Source: Legionella sp.
GTDB taxonomy: Bacteria > Pseudomonadota > Gammaproteobacteria > Legionellales > Legionellaceae
Length of the DNA: 64,000 nt
Assembly: GCA_017306715.1 (NCBI GenBank)
Contig: JAFKHV010000019.1
Coordinates: 1-64,000 of the forward strand
Direction: 5' to 3'
Part shown: positions 1-9,105 of the stretch, piece after piece
How positions within the stretch are numbered: the first letter of the stretch is position 1
Layout: each line of letters begins with the position of its first letter
Notes under the pieces: model-generated
The model's input: only the letters and a program-made list of their open reading frames with translations
Database searches by the model: none
Told to the model about the DNA's origin: nothing
Made by a program: the position numbers and the translations under genes

Positions 1-148
1 ATCAGGGCAAAATGTGCTGCGGACGAACACCAATGCAAACATTGAATGATGGCAAACAATTCTGGATGGAAAAATTTATAAACTGAATTTGACCTGACAG
101 ACACTTCTAAAAAACCGGCAACTGTCAGATCAAGTTTGAACTACTACA
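1..148 (+). mobile_element. Right end of a truncated IS481/IS3-type insertion sequence
   Basis: The window opens inside an insertion sequence. A transposase C-terminus ends at 86 and is followed by about 60 noncoding bases. The block at 123-148 starts TGTCAGATCAAG and ends CTACTACA, and looks like a terminal inverted repeat. The partner end lies outside the window, so the outer boundary at about 148 is inferred from the end of this block. The element sits about 100 bp upstream of nhaA and may mark how the stress island was acquired. Confidence 0.6.
3..86 (+). CDS. IS481/IS3-type transposase, C-terminal fragment (5' end outside the window)
   Basis: The frame starting at base 3 reads Q-G-K-M-C-C-G-R-T-P-M-Q-T-L and runs through F-W-M-E-K-F-I-N to a TGA at 84-86. 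The HQGK..GRTPM..L.DG pattern is the usual C-terminus of DDE transposases of the IS481/IS3 group, just after the integrase core. Only about 27 residues are visible. Family assignment is from memory of the motif, and I cannot tell whether the full gene is intact. Confidence 0.6.
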   Translation, partial: QGKMCCGRTPMQTLNDGKQFWMEKFIN

Positions 149-255
149 AATAATAGTAGAAATGATATGTAAATCAAATCCCTGTGAACCGCAAATTGTA
201 CCGAATAGCAATACCGGGTACACTTAATTTTTTTAATAAATTATAAAATAGATTC

Positions 256-1410
256 ATGAAAAAATCGGATTCCTTTTACAACCTAGAAACTCTTGGAGGC
301 ACTCTATTATTCATTGCTGCAGTACTTGCAATAGTTGTTGCTAACTCCCCTTATCGTATTGGTTATGAACATTTTTTAAGTATTAGTGGCAATGTTTCAG
401 TTGGAAGTCTGTCTATAAAAAAGCCGCTCCTTTTATGGATTAATGATGGATTAATGGCCATATATTTCTTATTAATTGGTCTTGAAATAAAACGGGAAAT
501 TAATCGCGGAATTTTAAGTAACAAAACGAATCTTTTAGTTCCTGCCCTTACGGCATTAAGCGGATTGATATTTCCTGCATTAATATTTATTTTCTTTAAC
601 GCTCACAATCCAGTGTACCTTAAAGGGTGGGCAATCCCTACTGCCACCGATATTGCCTTTACTTTAGGGATTGTGTCTCTTTTAGGCTCTAACGTTCCTT
701 TTTCACTTAAAATTTTACTCACCGCAATCGCTATTTTTGATGATATTGCAGCCATTATTATTATTGCATTATTTTATACCGAGAACTTATCATTACTCTC
801 GCTTTCACTCGCTTTATTGTTTACTTTGATTTTGATTGGCTTAAATTATTTCAAATGTCGTCATATCTCGGTCTTCATGCTTTTTGGAGCTGCTTTGTGG
901 ATTGCGGTATTAAAATCAGGCGTTCATGCAACCCTTGCAGGGATTGTGATTGCCATGACGATTCCTGATGAGGGGAAACAATCCATGCTGTCTCGTTTGG
1001 AAGATGGCCTACATCATTGGGTTGTTTTTTTAATTCTTCCTCTGTTCGCATTTGCTAATGCAGGCGTTACCTTTATAGGACTTGATGTATCGATGTTTAC
1101 TCATCCTATCGTACTCGGAGTTGGATTAGGATTGTTTCTTGGCAAACAATTCGGCATTTTCATCTCTTTAGGTTATTTTGTTAAGTTCAAGCAAATTCTT
1201 AAAGCAGATAAGGTGAGCCTTACTCAAGTCTATGGCATTGCACTCATTTGTGGCGTTGGCTTTACCATGAGTCTTTTTATTGGCACGTTAGCCTACCAAA
1301 ATAATGACTCAAGTTTAATGCCAATGGTTAAAATTGGGGTGGTTCTTGGTTCTTTTATATCAGGATTAGCTGGATTTTTAATGCTAAAAATGGCATCAAT
1401 CAAACGTTAG
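256..1410 (+). CDS. nhaA: Na+/H+ antiporter NhaA
   Basis: This is an inner-membrane electrogenic antiporter that expels Na+ in exchange for protons, giving sodium and alkaline-pH tolerance. At 384 aa it matches the E. coli protein (about 388 aa). The TATDIAF motif is at residues 129-135 (Asp132) and the Asp-Asp pair of the ion-binding site is at 162-163 (AIFDDIAA). A late CGVGFTMSLFIG segment is also typical. About twelve hydrophobic segments are visible. The ATG at 256 has only a weak ribosome site. It opens a plus-strand run of ion and stress genes and lies directly after an IS end. Confidence 0.95.
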   Translation: MKKSDSFYNLETLGGTLLFIAAVLAIVVANSPYRIGYEHFLSISGNVSVGSLSIKKPLLLWINDGLMAIYFLLIGLEIKREINRGILSNKTNLLVPALTALSGLIFPALIFIFFNAHNPVYLKGWAIPTATDIAFTLGIVSLLGSNVPFSLKILLTAIAIFDDIAAIIIIALFYTENLSLLSLSLALLFTLILIGLNYFKCRHISVFMLFGAALWIAVLKSGVHATLAGIVIAMTIPDEGKQSMLSRLEDGLHHWVVFLILPLFAFANAGVTFIGLDVSMFTHPIVLGVGLGLFLGKQFGIFISLGYFVKFKQILKADKVSLTQVYGIALICGVGFTMSLFIGTLAYQNNDSSLMPMVKIGVVLGSFISGLAGFLMLKMASIKR

Positions 1411-1461
1411 CCATAAAGTACTTTTTTATAGGGACAAACTAATTTAATAAGGAGGATAATC

Positions 1462-2202
1462 ATGGAAAAAAAGATAGCTATTGTTACTGGTGGTACAGGC
1501 GGAATTGGCACTGCAATTTGCCAACGATTAGCAACAGACTATTGTGTCATTGCCTGCTACTTCAAAAATGGCAATCATGAAGAAGCAATTCAGTGGCAGA
1601 AAGCACAACAAAAAGCAGGGTTTGAGATTGATATACTGTATGCGGATATCGCGCAGTTTAATGATTGCGAAAAATTGGTTTCGCTCGTCATGGAGCGTTA
1701 TGGACGTATTGACGTACTGGTCAACAATGCAGGGGTAACTCAGGATTCCAGTTTAAAAAAGATGTCGCTAGAGCAATGGCAATCTGTATTGGATGCGAAT
1801 TTAACCAGCGTATTTAATATGACGAGAAATACCTTACCCGCAATGCTTGAAAAAGGATATGGACGGATTATCTCCATTTCCTCCATTAACGGACGTAAAG
1901 GTCAGTTTGGACAATGTAATTACGCAGCGACTAAAGCGGCTTTATTTGGCTTTACCAAAAGCCTGGCGCTTGAAGTAGCGAGCAAGTGCATTACAGTGAA
2001 TACCATCTCCCCTGGCTATATTGAAACGCCCATGTTGAGCGCCATGCGAGAAGACGTATTAAATACTATAATTTCAGCAATACCGGTTGGGCGTTTAGGC
2101 CTCCCACAAGATGTTGCAGAAGCCGTTGCCTTTTTGGCATCTTCTGCATCAGGTTTTATCACTGGGGCCAATCTGGATGTGAATGGCGGCCAGTACATGT
2201 AA
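1462..2202 (+). CDS. phbB: Acetoacetyl-CoA reductase-like SDR (PhaB type)
   Basis: This short-chain dehydrogenase probably reduces acetoacetyl-CoA or a 3-oxoacyl thioester with NADPH, as in polyhydroxybutyrate synthesis. The TGGTGGIG nucleotide-binding motif is near residues 9-16, NNAG is mid-protein, and the Ser-Tyr-Lys triad sits in ISSINGRKGQFGQ...YAATK. That last block is more like PhaB than FabG. A strong site (AAGGAGGATAATC) fixes the ATG at 1462. No PHA synthase or thiolase is seen nearby, so the physiological substrate is uncertain. In this setting it may serve redox balance alongside the acyl-CoA genes at 9106-12415. Confidence 0.85.
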   Translation: MEKKIAIVTGGTGGIGTAICQRLATDYCVIACYFKNGNHEEAIQWQKAQQKAGFEIDILYADIAQFNDCEKLVSLVMERYGRIDVLVNNAGVTQDSSLKKMSLEQWQSVLDANLTSVFNMTRNTLPAMLEKGYGRIISISSINGRKGQFGQCNYAATKAALFGFTKSLALEVASKCITVNTISPGYIETPMLSAMREDVLNTIISAIPVGRLGLPQDVAEAVAFLASSASGFITGANLDVNGGQYM

Positions 2203-2212
2203 GAGGCTCAAA

Positions 2213-2246
2213 AGCAATGGTTCAAACACAATGCTGAATCGTTGCT
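2213..2246 (+). terminator. Intergenic hairpin after the PhaB-type gene
   Basis: The arms AGCAATGGTTCA and TGAATCGTTGCT pair at 10 of 12 positions around a 10-base loop and are followed by TTTCT. This could be a weak terminator or an mRNA processing hairpin in front of the universal stress gene. The U-run is short, so read-through is likely. Confidence 0.35.
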
Positions 2247-2279
2247 TTCTCAAAAAACCGCTTCAAGGAGGAATAAGTA

Positions 2280-3218
2280 ATGCAACGATTTCATAATATT
2301 TTATTTGTTAGCCATGGAGTGAAGGATGAAACAGAAGCCTTACAGTTGGCACTAAAATTAGCTTCTAAAAATGAAGCACAACTGCGTATCTTAATTACCT
2401 GTCCTCCTTTTCCTGACACACTGAGTGAGTATAAAGCTTCTTATGAAGAGTCTCTAATTGATAAAATGAATAAAGCCATTCAATCTGCAAAATCAGGGCT
2501 CGGCTTTCCTAAAAAGAAAATCCCCATCGATATTGAAGTAGATTGTGGCACGACACCCGATATCCGAATCATTCGCCATGTTCTTAAAAATTCTCATGAC
2601 CTCCTCATTAAAGCAGCGGAAACACCCGAGGGTATGAAAGGCTTTAAAGCACTGGATATGGAACTATTGCGCAAATGCCCTTGTGCCGTATTTCTTTACC
2701 GCCCGCTGAAACACACATTACAAGATATTCGCATTGCAGTCGCTATCGACCCCAAAGATGAAGAGCCTGCAGCACAAGATTTGTCGCTTCGTTTATTGGC
2801 GCTTTCGCATTCATTGAACACCTTTTATCAGGGGAAATTAAGCATCCTTTCTTGCTGGGGGTTTGTACTGGAAAATTATTTAAGAGACAGTGTTTGGATA
2901 AAAATCTCTGAAGATGAGCTCGAGAAAATGGTCGTTGAAGAGCAGCATGCTCATAGTTTACTGCTGCGAGAATTAATTAATCGAGCGAAAATTCCTGCTG
3001 AATACCATATAGAGCATCCCAAAGGGCAACCGGAAGAGGTAATCCCCTCCATCATAACTCATAAAAAAATCGATATTTTGGTAATGGGTACTGTCGCCCG
3101 TACGGGTATATCGGGATTTATTATTGGCAATACCGCAGAGAACATTTTGCAGAAAATTGATTGTTCCTTACTGGCATTAAAGCCTCTTGGGTTTGTTTCA
3201 CCGGTAAAAGCGTATTAA
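2280..3218 (+). CDS. Tandem universal stress protein (two Usp domains)
   Basis: At 312 aa this has two Usp folds in tandem: residues 1-145 starting RFHNILFVSHG, and about 160-305. The second half carries the nucleotide-binding signature G-T-V-A-R-T-G-x(n)-G-N-T-A. The first half lacks a clear signature and may be a degenerate regulatory half. Usp proteins bind ATP or other nucleotides and support survival in stasis and under ion or energy stress. The start has a good site (AAGGAGGAATAAGTA). The gene lies between the SDR and the P-type ATPase, and the same domain pair recurs at 7718-8599. Confidence 0.9.
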   Translation: MQRFHNILFVSHGVKDETEALQLALKLASKNEAQLRILITCPPFPDTLSEYKASYEESLIDKMNKAIQSAKSGLGFPKKKIPIDIEVDCGTTPDIRIIRHVLKNSHDLLIKAAETPEGMKGFKALDMELLRKCPCAVFLYRPLKHTLQDIRIAVAIDPKDEEPAAQDLSLRLLALSHSLNTFYQGKLSILSCWGFVLENYLRDSVWIKISEDELEKMVVEEQHAHSLLLRELINRAKIPAEYHIEHPKGQPEEVIPSIITHKKIDILVMGTVARTGISGFIIGNTAENILQKIDCSLLALKPLGFVSPVKAY

Positions 3219-3235
3219 TCAGGGAAAAAAGTATC

Positions 3236-5995
3236 ATGGCAGAACAACAACAAGACATCCTCTCAGAACCATGCTGGCATGAGCAATCCAAAGAAACAAT
3301 TCTCGCGACATTAAATACTACAGAGCTTGGTCTAAGCGAAGAGGAGTCTCAAAGCAGATTAAAGGTTTATGGCTTCAATCGCTTACCAGAGCCTAAAAGA
3401 ACAAGCACTTTTTTTCGCTTTTTACTCCAGTTTCATAACATACTCATCTATGTGTTATTAGCGGCTGCCCTGGTGACTTTTTTCTTGCAACACTGGGTAG
3501 ATACTGCGGTTATTTTAGCTGTTGTTATCATCAATGCCCTGATAGGATTCATCCAGGAAGGAAAAGCAGAAAAAGCACTGGATGCGATTCGAAAAATGCT
3601 TTCTCCTACTGCTACCGTAGTAAGGGATAGTGAGCGAGTACGCATTGCCGGCGAGAAGCTTGTTCCAGGGGATATTATTGTGTTGGAAGCAGGAGATAAG
3701 GTTCCTGCCGACGTGCGCTTAATAAAATCTCATGGTCTTACTATTCAGGAAGCCATACTTACTGGCGAATCTGTCCCCGTTGAAAAACACATCCATCCTG
3801 TTTCAAGGAATGCTGCATTAGGAGACCGGTCGTGCATGGCCTTTAGCGGGACCCTGGTGACTAATGGCCAAGGCAAAGGGATTGTTGTAGAAACAGGCTC
3901 CACGACTCAAATTGGATGTATTAGTGGATTATTGTCACAAGTAGAATCATTAACTACGCCATTAGTTCTACAAATGGGGTTGTTTGCAAAATGGCTCACT
4001 TTATTCATTTTATTAATTGCCGCCACTCTTCTTGGTTATGGTTATTTTGTCCAGCATTATCCGTTTGGTGAATTGTTTATGGTCATGGTTGGTTTATCGG
4101 TTGCGGCTATCCCTGAAGGCCTTCCTGCAGTTCTTTCAATTACTCTAGCCATTGGCGTGCAAGCCATGGCGCGACGACACACCATTGTACGCCGGCTACC
4201 TGCCATTGAAACCTTAGGCTCCGTATCGGTCATCTGTACCGATAAAACCGGTACGCTGACCCAAAATGAGATGACCGTCTCTTCGGTCTTAACCAGCAAT
4301 CACTTATTTATTTTGGATGGCATCGGTTATGAACCTCAAGGAACGATTACGTTAAACGAAGAAGTGATTGATAGCAACGAGCATCCTCTGCTTAAGAAAC
4401 TTGCACGTGCTGCACTGCTTTGTAATGATGCCACACTTCATGAACAAGAAGGGAGCTGGACTGTAGAAGGCGATCCCATGGAGGGGGCTTTACTCGCATT
4501 TGCCGGTAAAACAGGACTGATTCTAAAAGAAGAAAACGCATCGTGGGTACGTACCGATGTGATTCCTTTCGATGCCAGACATCGCTTCATGGCTACCTTA
4601 AATCATAACCATTTAAAGCATGCGATGATCCTGGTAAAAGGCGCTCCTGAACAAGTTTTGAAGATGTGCCAAAATCAACAAACCCATTGGGGTGAAATAC
4701 AACCTTTAAATGAACTATATTGGAAAGAGCAAATGGAGCAAATCGCGGCCCGTGGACAGCGTGTACTGGCATTTGCAATCAAGAAAACAAAGCCAGAGCA
4801 TACCGTTTTGGAATTTGCGGATGTTGAGGGCAGTTTGACATTACTTGGAATGGTTGGCTTAATTGACCCTCCAAGGCCTGAGTCCATTGCGGCAGTAGCA
4901 CAATGCCATGCTGCAGGAATTGCCGTCAAAATGATTACAGGGGATCATGCCAGTACCGCACTTGCCATTGGTCGGCAAATAGGACTTAAACATTTGGACA
5001 AGGTATTAACGGGCATTGATTTGGATAACATGAATGATGCGACACTTAGAAATGCAGTCTTGGATACCGATATTTTTGCTCGCACCAGCCCTGAACATAA
5101 ATTAAGACTGGTCATGGCATTGCAATCGTATGGTATGACTGTAGCTATGACCGGTGATGGGGTGAATGATGCTCCAGCATTGAAGCGGGCGGATGCTGGA
5201 ATTGCCATGGGCAAAACAGGCAGTGAAGTGGCTAAAGAAGCCGCTGAGCTCATACTGACAGATGATAATTTTGCCTCTATTGTCGCGGCTGTTCGGGAAG
5301 GCCGTACCGTTTATGATAATCTTAAAAAAGTGATTAGCTGGACCTTGCCTACTAATGCGGGTGAGGCAATGACCATTATCCTGGCACTGCTCTTAGGCTT
5401 AAGTTTACCCGTAACGCCCATTCAAATTTTATGGATTAATTTGATTACTGCGGTGACGCTTGGTCTTGCTCTAGCCTTTGAACCTACAGAAGAAGGAACG
5501 ATGCATCGCCCGCCTCGCCCTCGAAGTGAACCTTTGCTCACTGGAGGTTTGGTATGGCATATTATTTTGGTTTCCGTTCTATTTATCTGTGGCGTTTTTG
5601 GCATCTATTTTTATGCACTGGATCGTGGGTATTCACTTGAGTTAGCGCGTACAATCGCGTTGAACACTCTGGTTGTACTTGAAATTTTTCACTTGTTTTA
5701 TATTCGTAACATTTATACCACCTCACTTACATGGAAAGGGGTACAAGGGACCAAAGTGGTATGGATGGCAGTTATCGTGATTACTGTGGCACAGTTTGCA
5801 ATCACCTATTTCCCTCCTTTGCAGACACTATTTATTACTGAAGCTATCCCTTTTTGGGATGGGGTACTCATCGTTGTAACTGGAGCTGTTTTTTTTGCCG
5901 TGATTGAAATTGAAAAGCAACTTCGCTTAAGGGTAAGCACTATAAGACACGCCAGTGCAGGAGAAAATACTCTCTATGGGGACAAGGTCCTATGA
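3236..5995 (+). CDS. P2-type cation-transporting ATPase (Ca2+/Na+ pump-like)
   Basis: This is a 919-aa P-type ATPase of the P2 (PacL/SERCA-like or PMR1-like) class, which pumps a cation out of the cytoplasm. The TGES actuator motif, the PEGLPAVL segment in M4, the phosphorylation motif DKTGTLT (Asp about residue 336) and TGDGVNDAPALKRADAGIAM are all present. About ten hydrophobic segments are visible. The start is placed at ATG 3236, preceded by AGGGAAAAAAG; the longer frame from 3161 would overlap the Usp gene. It overlaps the next gene by 4 bp (ATGA), so the two are translationally coupled. The ion cannot be fixed from sequence alone. Confidence 0.9.
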   Translation: MAEQQQDILSEPCWHEQSKETILATLNTTELGLSEEESQSRLKVYGFNRLPEPKRTSTFFRFLLQFHNILIYVLLAAALVTFFLQHWVDTAVILAVVIINALIGFIQEGKAEKALDAIRKMLSPTATVVRDSERVRIAGEKLVPGDIIVLEAGDKVPADVRLIKSHGLTIQEAILTGESVPVEKHIHPVSRNAALGDRSCMAFSGTLVTNGQGKGIVVETGSTTQIGCISGLLSQVESLTTPLVLQMGLFAKWLTLFILLIAATLLGYGYFVQHYPFGELFMVMVGLSVAAIPEGLPAVLSITLAIGVQAMARRHTIVRRLPAIETLGSVSVICTDKTGTLTQNEMTVSSVLTSNHLFILDGIGYEPQGTITLNEEVIDSNEHPLLKKLARAALLCNDATLHEQEGSWTVEGDPMEGALLAFAGKTGLILKEENASWVRTDVIPFDARHRFMATLNHNHLKHAMILVKGAPEQVLKMCQNQQTHWGEIQPLNELYWKEQMEQIAARGQRVLAFAIKKTKPEHTVLEFADVEGSLTLLGMVGLIDPPRPESIAAVAQCHAAGIAVKMITGDHASTALAIGRQIGLKHLDKVLTGIDLDNMNDATLRNAVLDTDIFARTSPEHKLRLVMALQSYGMTVAMTGDGVNDAPALKRADAGIAMGKTGSEVAKEAAELILTDDNFASIVAAVREGRTVYDNLKKVISWTLPTNAGEAMTIILALLLGLSLPVTPIQILWINLITAVTLGLALAFEPTEEGTMHRPPRPRSEPLLTGGLVWHIILVSVLFICGVFGIYFYALDRGYSLELARTIALNTLVVLEIFHLFYIRNIYTTSLTWKGVQGTKVVWMAVIVITVAQFAITYFPPLQTLFITEAIPFWDGVLIVVTGAVFFAVIEIEKQLRLRVSTIRHASAGENTLYGDKVL

Positions 5996-7695
5996 TGGAT
6001 TGGTCATTAATACATGCTTCGCCATTTTATGAGTTAACTTCGCTTCTCATGATGGCAACCATTGTAGGTTTTTTCTGTTTGCTGCTTCGCCAGCCAATGA
6101 TTGTTGGTTTTATTATAGTAGGCATTCTCGTGGGCCCAGCCTTTCTGGGGATTGTCCAGTCCCATGAACACATTGAATTATTGGCTGAATTAGGAATTGC
6201 TGTATTACTTTTTCTTGTCGGCCTGAAGCTAGACCTGCATTTAATAAAGACATTAGGTCTGGTTTCTTTAGCTACCGGCCTTGGACAAGTCCTATTTACT
6301 TCCTTGATTGGTTTTTTTATTGCCAAATTCCTCGGCATGGATTCAGTGACTGCACTTTATGTGTCGGTTGCGCTGACATTTTCCAGTACCATCATCATTG
6401 TCAAACTGCTTTCAGATAAACATGAAGTGGATTCGCTTCATGGCCGTATTGCGATTGGTTTTCTCATTGTGCAAGACCTGGTAGTTGTTTTGGCCATGAT
6501 AACCTTATCGGCATTTGGTATTGGTCGTCAGGAAAACACCGCCGGTTTTACAACCCATATCGCAATGATTTTTTTATACGGTATAACGCTTTTAACCTTT
6601 GTTGGTGTATTTATCCGCTACCTGGCTAATCCTTTGGTTAATCGTATCGCTCATTCGCCGGAATTATTGATTATTTTTGCCATAGCCTTCGCAGCACTCA
6701 TGGCTACGTTAGGCAGTTATTTTGGCTTTAGCAAAGAATTGGGAGGACTGATTGCAGGTATCTCATTGGCTTCAACACCCATCAGAGACACGATTGCGGC
6801 AAGACTTTCTTCGTTGCGTGACTTCCTATTACTTTTTTTCTTTATTGCGTTGGGCTCGCAATTGAGTTTAAACCAGCTTGGGCATCAAGTGACGCCGGCA
6901 ATCGTGTTCTCTTTATTTGTCTTGATTGGAAATCCACTTATCGTATTGGCCATCATGGGCGTAATGGGTTATCGCAAACGTACTGGTTTTTTAGCCGGAT
7001 TGACGGTGGCTCAAATCAGCGAATTCTCCTTGGTATTTATGACAATGGGGGTAACCTTAGGCCATGTTTCAACGGAGTCTCTTGGGCTAGTCACACTGGT
7101 TGGTCTGATTACCATTGCGCTTTCAGTGTACATGATAACCTATTCACAAACGCTTTATCGTTGGTTAGAACCAGTTCTGTCCTTTTTTGAACGTACAATC
7201 CCCTATCGGGAAAAGATAGAAATTCATTCTTTAGCAAACAAAAACCACTATGATATTGTCATTTTTGGATTAGGCCGCTTTGGTAAAGCGATAGCCAAAT
7301 TATTAATTGAGAAAAAAATAAACGTCTTGGCAGTTGATTTTAATCCTGATGAAGTCAGAGAGTGGGAGTTTAAAGGTTATGACGCCATCTATGGTGATGC
7401 TTGCGATATTGAGTTTGTCGCTTCCTTGCCTTTAAATCAGGTGAAATGGATTATTTGTACGATTCCACAACACGTACTTGGAGTAACCCATCAAGATCCC
7501 CGAATTATTTTGACCGAAGCATTAAAGCAAGCCAACATCTCCATCGCAGTAACCACGCATCACGCTTCCGAAATGGAATTATTAAAAAACATAGGAGTTG
7601 ATGTCATTTTTCAGCCCTTTCATGATGCAGCAACCCGAGCAGTTGAAATAATCATGGAGCGATCAGAAAGCAATTCAATAAAGGTCGGAAAATAA
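5992..7695 (+). CDS. CPA2 monovalent cation:proton antiporter with TrkA-N domain (KefB/RosB-like)
   Basis: This 567-aa inner-membrane antiporter has about twelve membrane segments (residues 10-390), then a cytoplasmic Rossmann TrkA-N domain from about residue 420 beginning H-Y-D-I-V-I-F-G-L-G-R-F-G. Proteins of this type exchange K+ or Na+ for H+ and are gated by NAD(H) or glutathione-type ligands. The start overlaps the ATPase stop by 4 bp, so pump and antiporter are likely made together. The C-terminal TrkA-C domain seems to be missing, which places it nearer YbaL/RosB than full KefC. Confidence 0.9.
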   Translation: MMDWSLIHASPFYELTSLLMMATIVGFFCLLLRQPMIVGFIIVGILVGPAFLGIVQSHEHIELLAELGIAVLLFLVGLKLDLHLIKTLGLVSLATGLGQVLFTSLIGFFIAKFLGMDSVTALYVSVALTFSSTIIIVKLLSDKHEVDSLHGRIAIGFLIVQDLVVVLAMITLSAFGIGRQENTAGFTTHIAMIFLYGITLLTFVGVFIRYLANPLVNRIAHSPELLIIFAIAFAALMATLGSYFGFSKELGGLIAGISLASTPIRDTIAARLSSLRDFLLLFFFIALGSQLSLNQLGHQVTPAIVFSLFVLIGNPLIVLAIMGVMGYRKRTGFLAGLTVAQISEFSLVFMTMGVTLGHVSTESLGLVTLVGLITIALSVYMITYSQTLYRWLEPVLSFFERTIPYREKIEIHSLANKNHYDIVIFGLGRFGKAIAKLLIEKKINVLAVDFNPDEVREWEFKGYDAIYGDACDIEFVASLPLNQVKWIICTIPQHVLGVTHQDPRIILTEALKQANISIAVTTHHASEMELLKNIGVDVIFQPFHDAATRAVEIIMERSESNSIKVGK

Positions 7696-7717
7696 AAATT
7701 TCAACCTCTGTTCTTAA

Positions 7718-8599
7718 TCACGATGAAGGTGTGGCTTTTGGAGGAACAGCGAGCATATCTACATGGCTAAGATGAAGAATTCGTTTAGCAACACTCCCCA
7801 TCAGTAAATAATGTAGTCCCGATTTACTCTGTGTGCCAAATGCCAACAAATCAGCGTTCCATTTCTTAGCTTGCTCAATAATCGCATCCGCATAGTAGCC
7901 GCCAATAATTTTTTTCTCAAATTTGCTTTTATCAACCTGACAGTCGCTAAGGAAATCATCCAATTTTTCAAAAATATCTTTTGTTTTATGGTGCTTAGGA
8001 TCTACGAATTCTTCATCTAAATCACTTGGATTAAAGAATTGGCGATAATAAATATCAACAATGTGTAACAACTGAAAAGTAGCATTAGGAAAGCAATTAA
8101 AAGTATATTGCACCGTCTCTTTACTTGCTTCTGAAAGGTCTGTTGCTATCAGTATCCGCTCATAAGAAAAATCAGGTTCTTTTTTTATTAGTACTACGGG
8201 AACATTGCTTTGCCTAATAATGGAGCCAGAAGTCGTACCTAAAACATAATCATTAATATAGTAACGGCCATGGGCTCCTACAATAATCAATTCACAATGA
8301 TTTTCAACAGCATACCTAACGATCTCATCAATAGCCCTACCCAATACTACAGAAACGCTAGATAGTTTATTATCTTTTAATTTCTTTAAAATCTTCTCTT
8401 CAATTTCTTTTTTCTTAGACAAAAAATTAGGCTGTAATTCAGTTTCTGAAGTTGGCACAACACTACTTAACGGTGGTGTTACCACATGGAGGAAATGAAT
8501 CTTAGCCTGGTTTGATTTTGCTAAATCAATGGCGCGTTGCAAAGCCCAATCGGCATGTTTTGAGAAGTCGCTGGCAATCAATATATTACTTAATGTCAT
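7718..8599 (-). CDS. Tandem universal stress protein
   Basis: At 293 aa this has two Usp domains (residues 1-140 and about 147-288). Both halves carry the nucleotide-loop pattern: VGAHGRYYINDYVLGTTSGSI in the first and FGTQSKSGLHYLLMGSVAK in the second. Both therefore appear competent to bind nucleotide, unlike the protein at 2280-3218, whose first half is degenerate. It converges on the antiporter gene and is divergent from the cold-shock gene across a 225-bp intergenic region that must hold both promoters. Confidence 0.92.
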   Translation of the reverse strand: MTLSNILIASDFSKHADWALQRAIDLAKSNQAKIHFLHVVTPPLSSVVPTSETELQPNFLSKKKEIEEKILKKLKDNKLSSVSVVLGRAIDEIVRYAVENHCELIIVGAHGRYYINDYVLGTTSGSIIRQSNVPVVLIKKEPDFSYERILIATDLSEASKETVQYTFNCFPNATFQLLHIVDIYYRQFFNPSDLDEEFVDPKHHKTKDIFEKLDDFLSDCQVDKSKFEKKIIGGYYADAIIEQAKKWNADLLAFGTQSKSGLHYLLMGSVAKRILHLSHVDMLAVPPKATPSS

Positions 8600-8824
8600 G
8601 GGCTATCCTTAAAAATAGAGTCATCATCCTTATCCTAACAAGTCGCTTAATTATAGGTGAATAAGCGAGTGATTATTTGATCGGCTCAAGCTTTATAAAA
8701 AATGTATCATCACTTTCTAAATAATTAGTCCTAATTGGGTCACTTTCTTAAAAAATCACATCTTGACAAAGTTTATCCTATCACATCAAACTAATGGATT
8801 AAATTCAAAAGCGCAGGAAAATAT

Positions 8825-9031
8825 ATGGCAGACAAATTACGTGGCAAGGTAAAATGGTTTAACGAAAGTAAGGGCTTTGGTTTTATTGAAAACAGCGGCA
8901 AAGATTACTTTGTTCACTTTAGCGCCATTCAAAGTAGTGGCTTTAAGACCCTTCCTGAAGGTGCCAATGTACTGTTTAAAGCGGGTAAGGGACAGAAAGG
9001 ACCTCAAGCAGAAGAAGTTGAGCTCATTTAG
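8825..9031 (+). CDS. Cold-shock domain protein (CspA family)
   Basis: This 68-aa single CSD has both RNA-binding motifs, KGFGFI (RNP1) and YFVHF (RNP2). It probably acts as an RNA chaperone. The sequence is typical up to the QKGPQAEEV tail. The start follows GCGCAGGAAAATAT, a fair ribosome site. The upstream region (8600-8824) is AT-rich and long enough for a structured 5' leader, as is usual for this family. A second overlapping frame (8877-9065) is judged a shadow. Confidence 0.92.
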   Translation: MADKLRGKVKWFNESKGFGFIENSGKDYFVHFSAIQSSGFKTLPEGANVLFKAGKGQKGPQAEEVELI

Positions 9032-9105
9032 GATAAATGAACGTCTAGTAGTTTGCCATAACTAACACATTTGATTGCAAGCATTATCCCTATCTTTTGC
9101 TTCAC

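Noticed and set aside
1462..2202. FabG rather than PhaB for the SDR gene
   Set aside because: The ISSINGRKGQFGQ segment fits PhaB better, though substrate remains uncertain.
8877..9065. 62-aa frame overlapping the cold-shock gene
   Set aside because: Out-of-frame shadow of a clear CspA-family protein.
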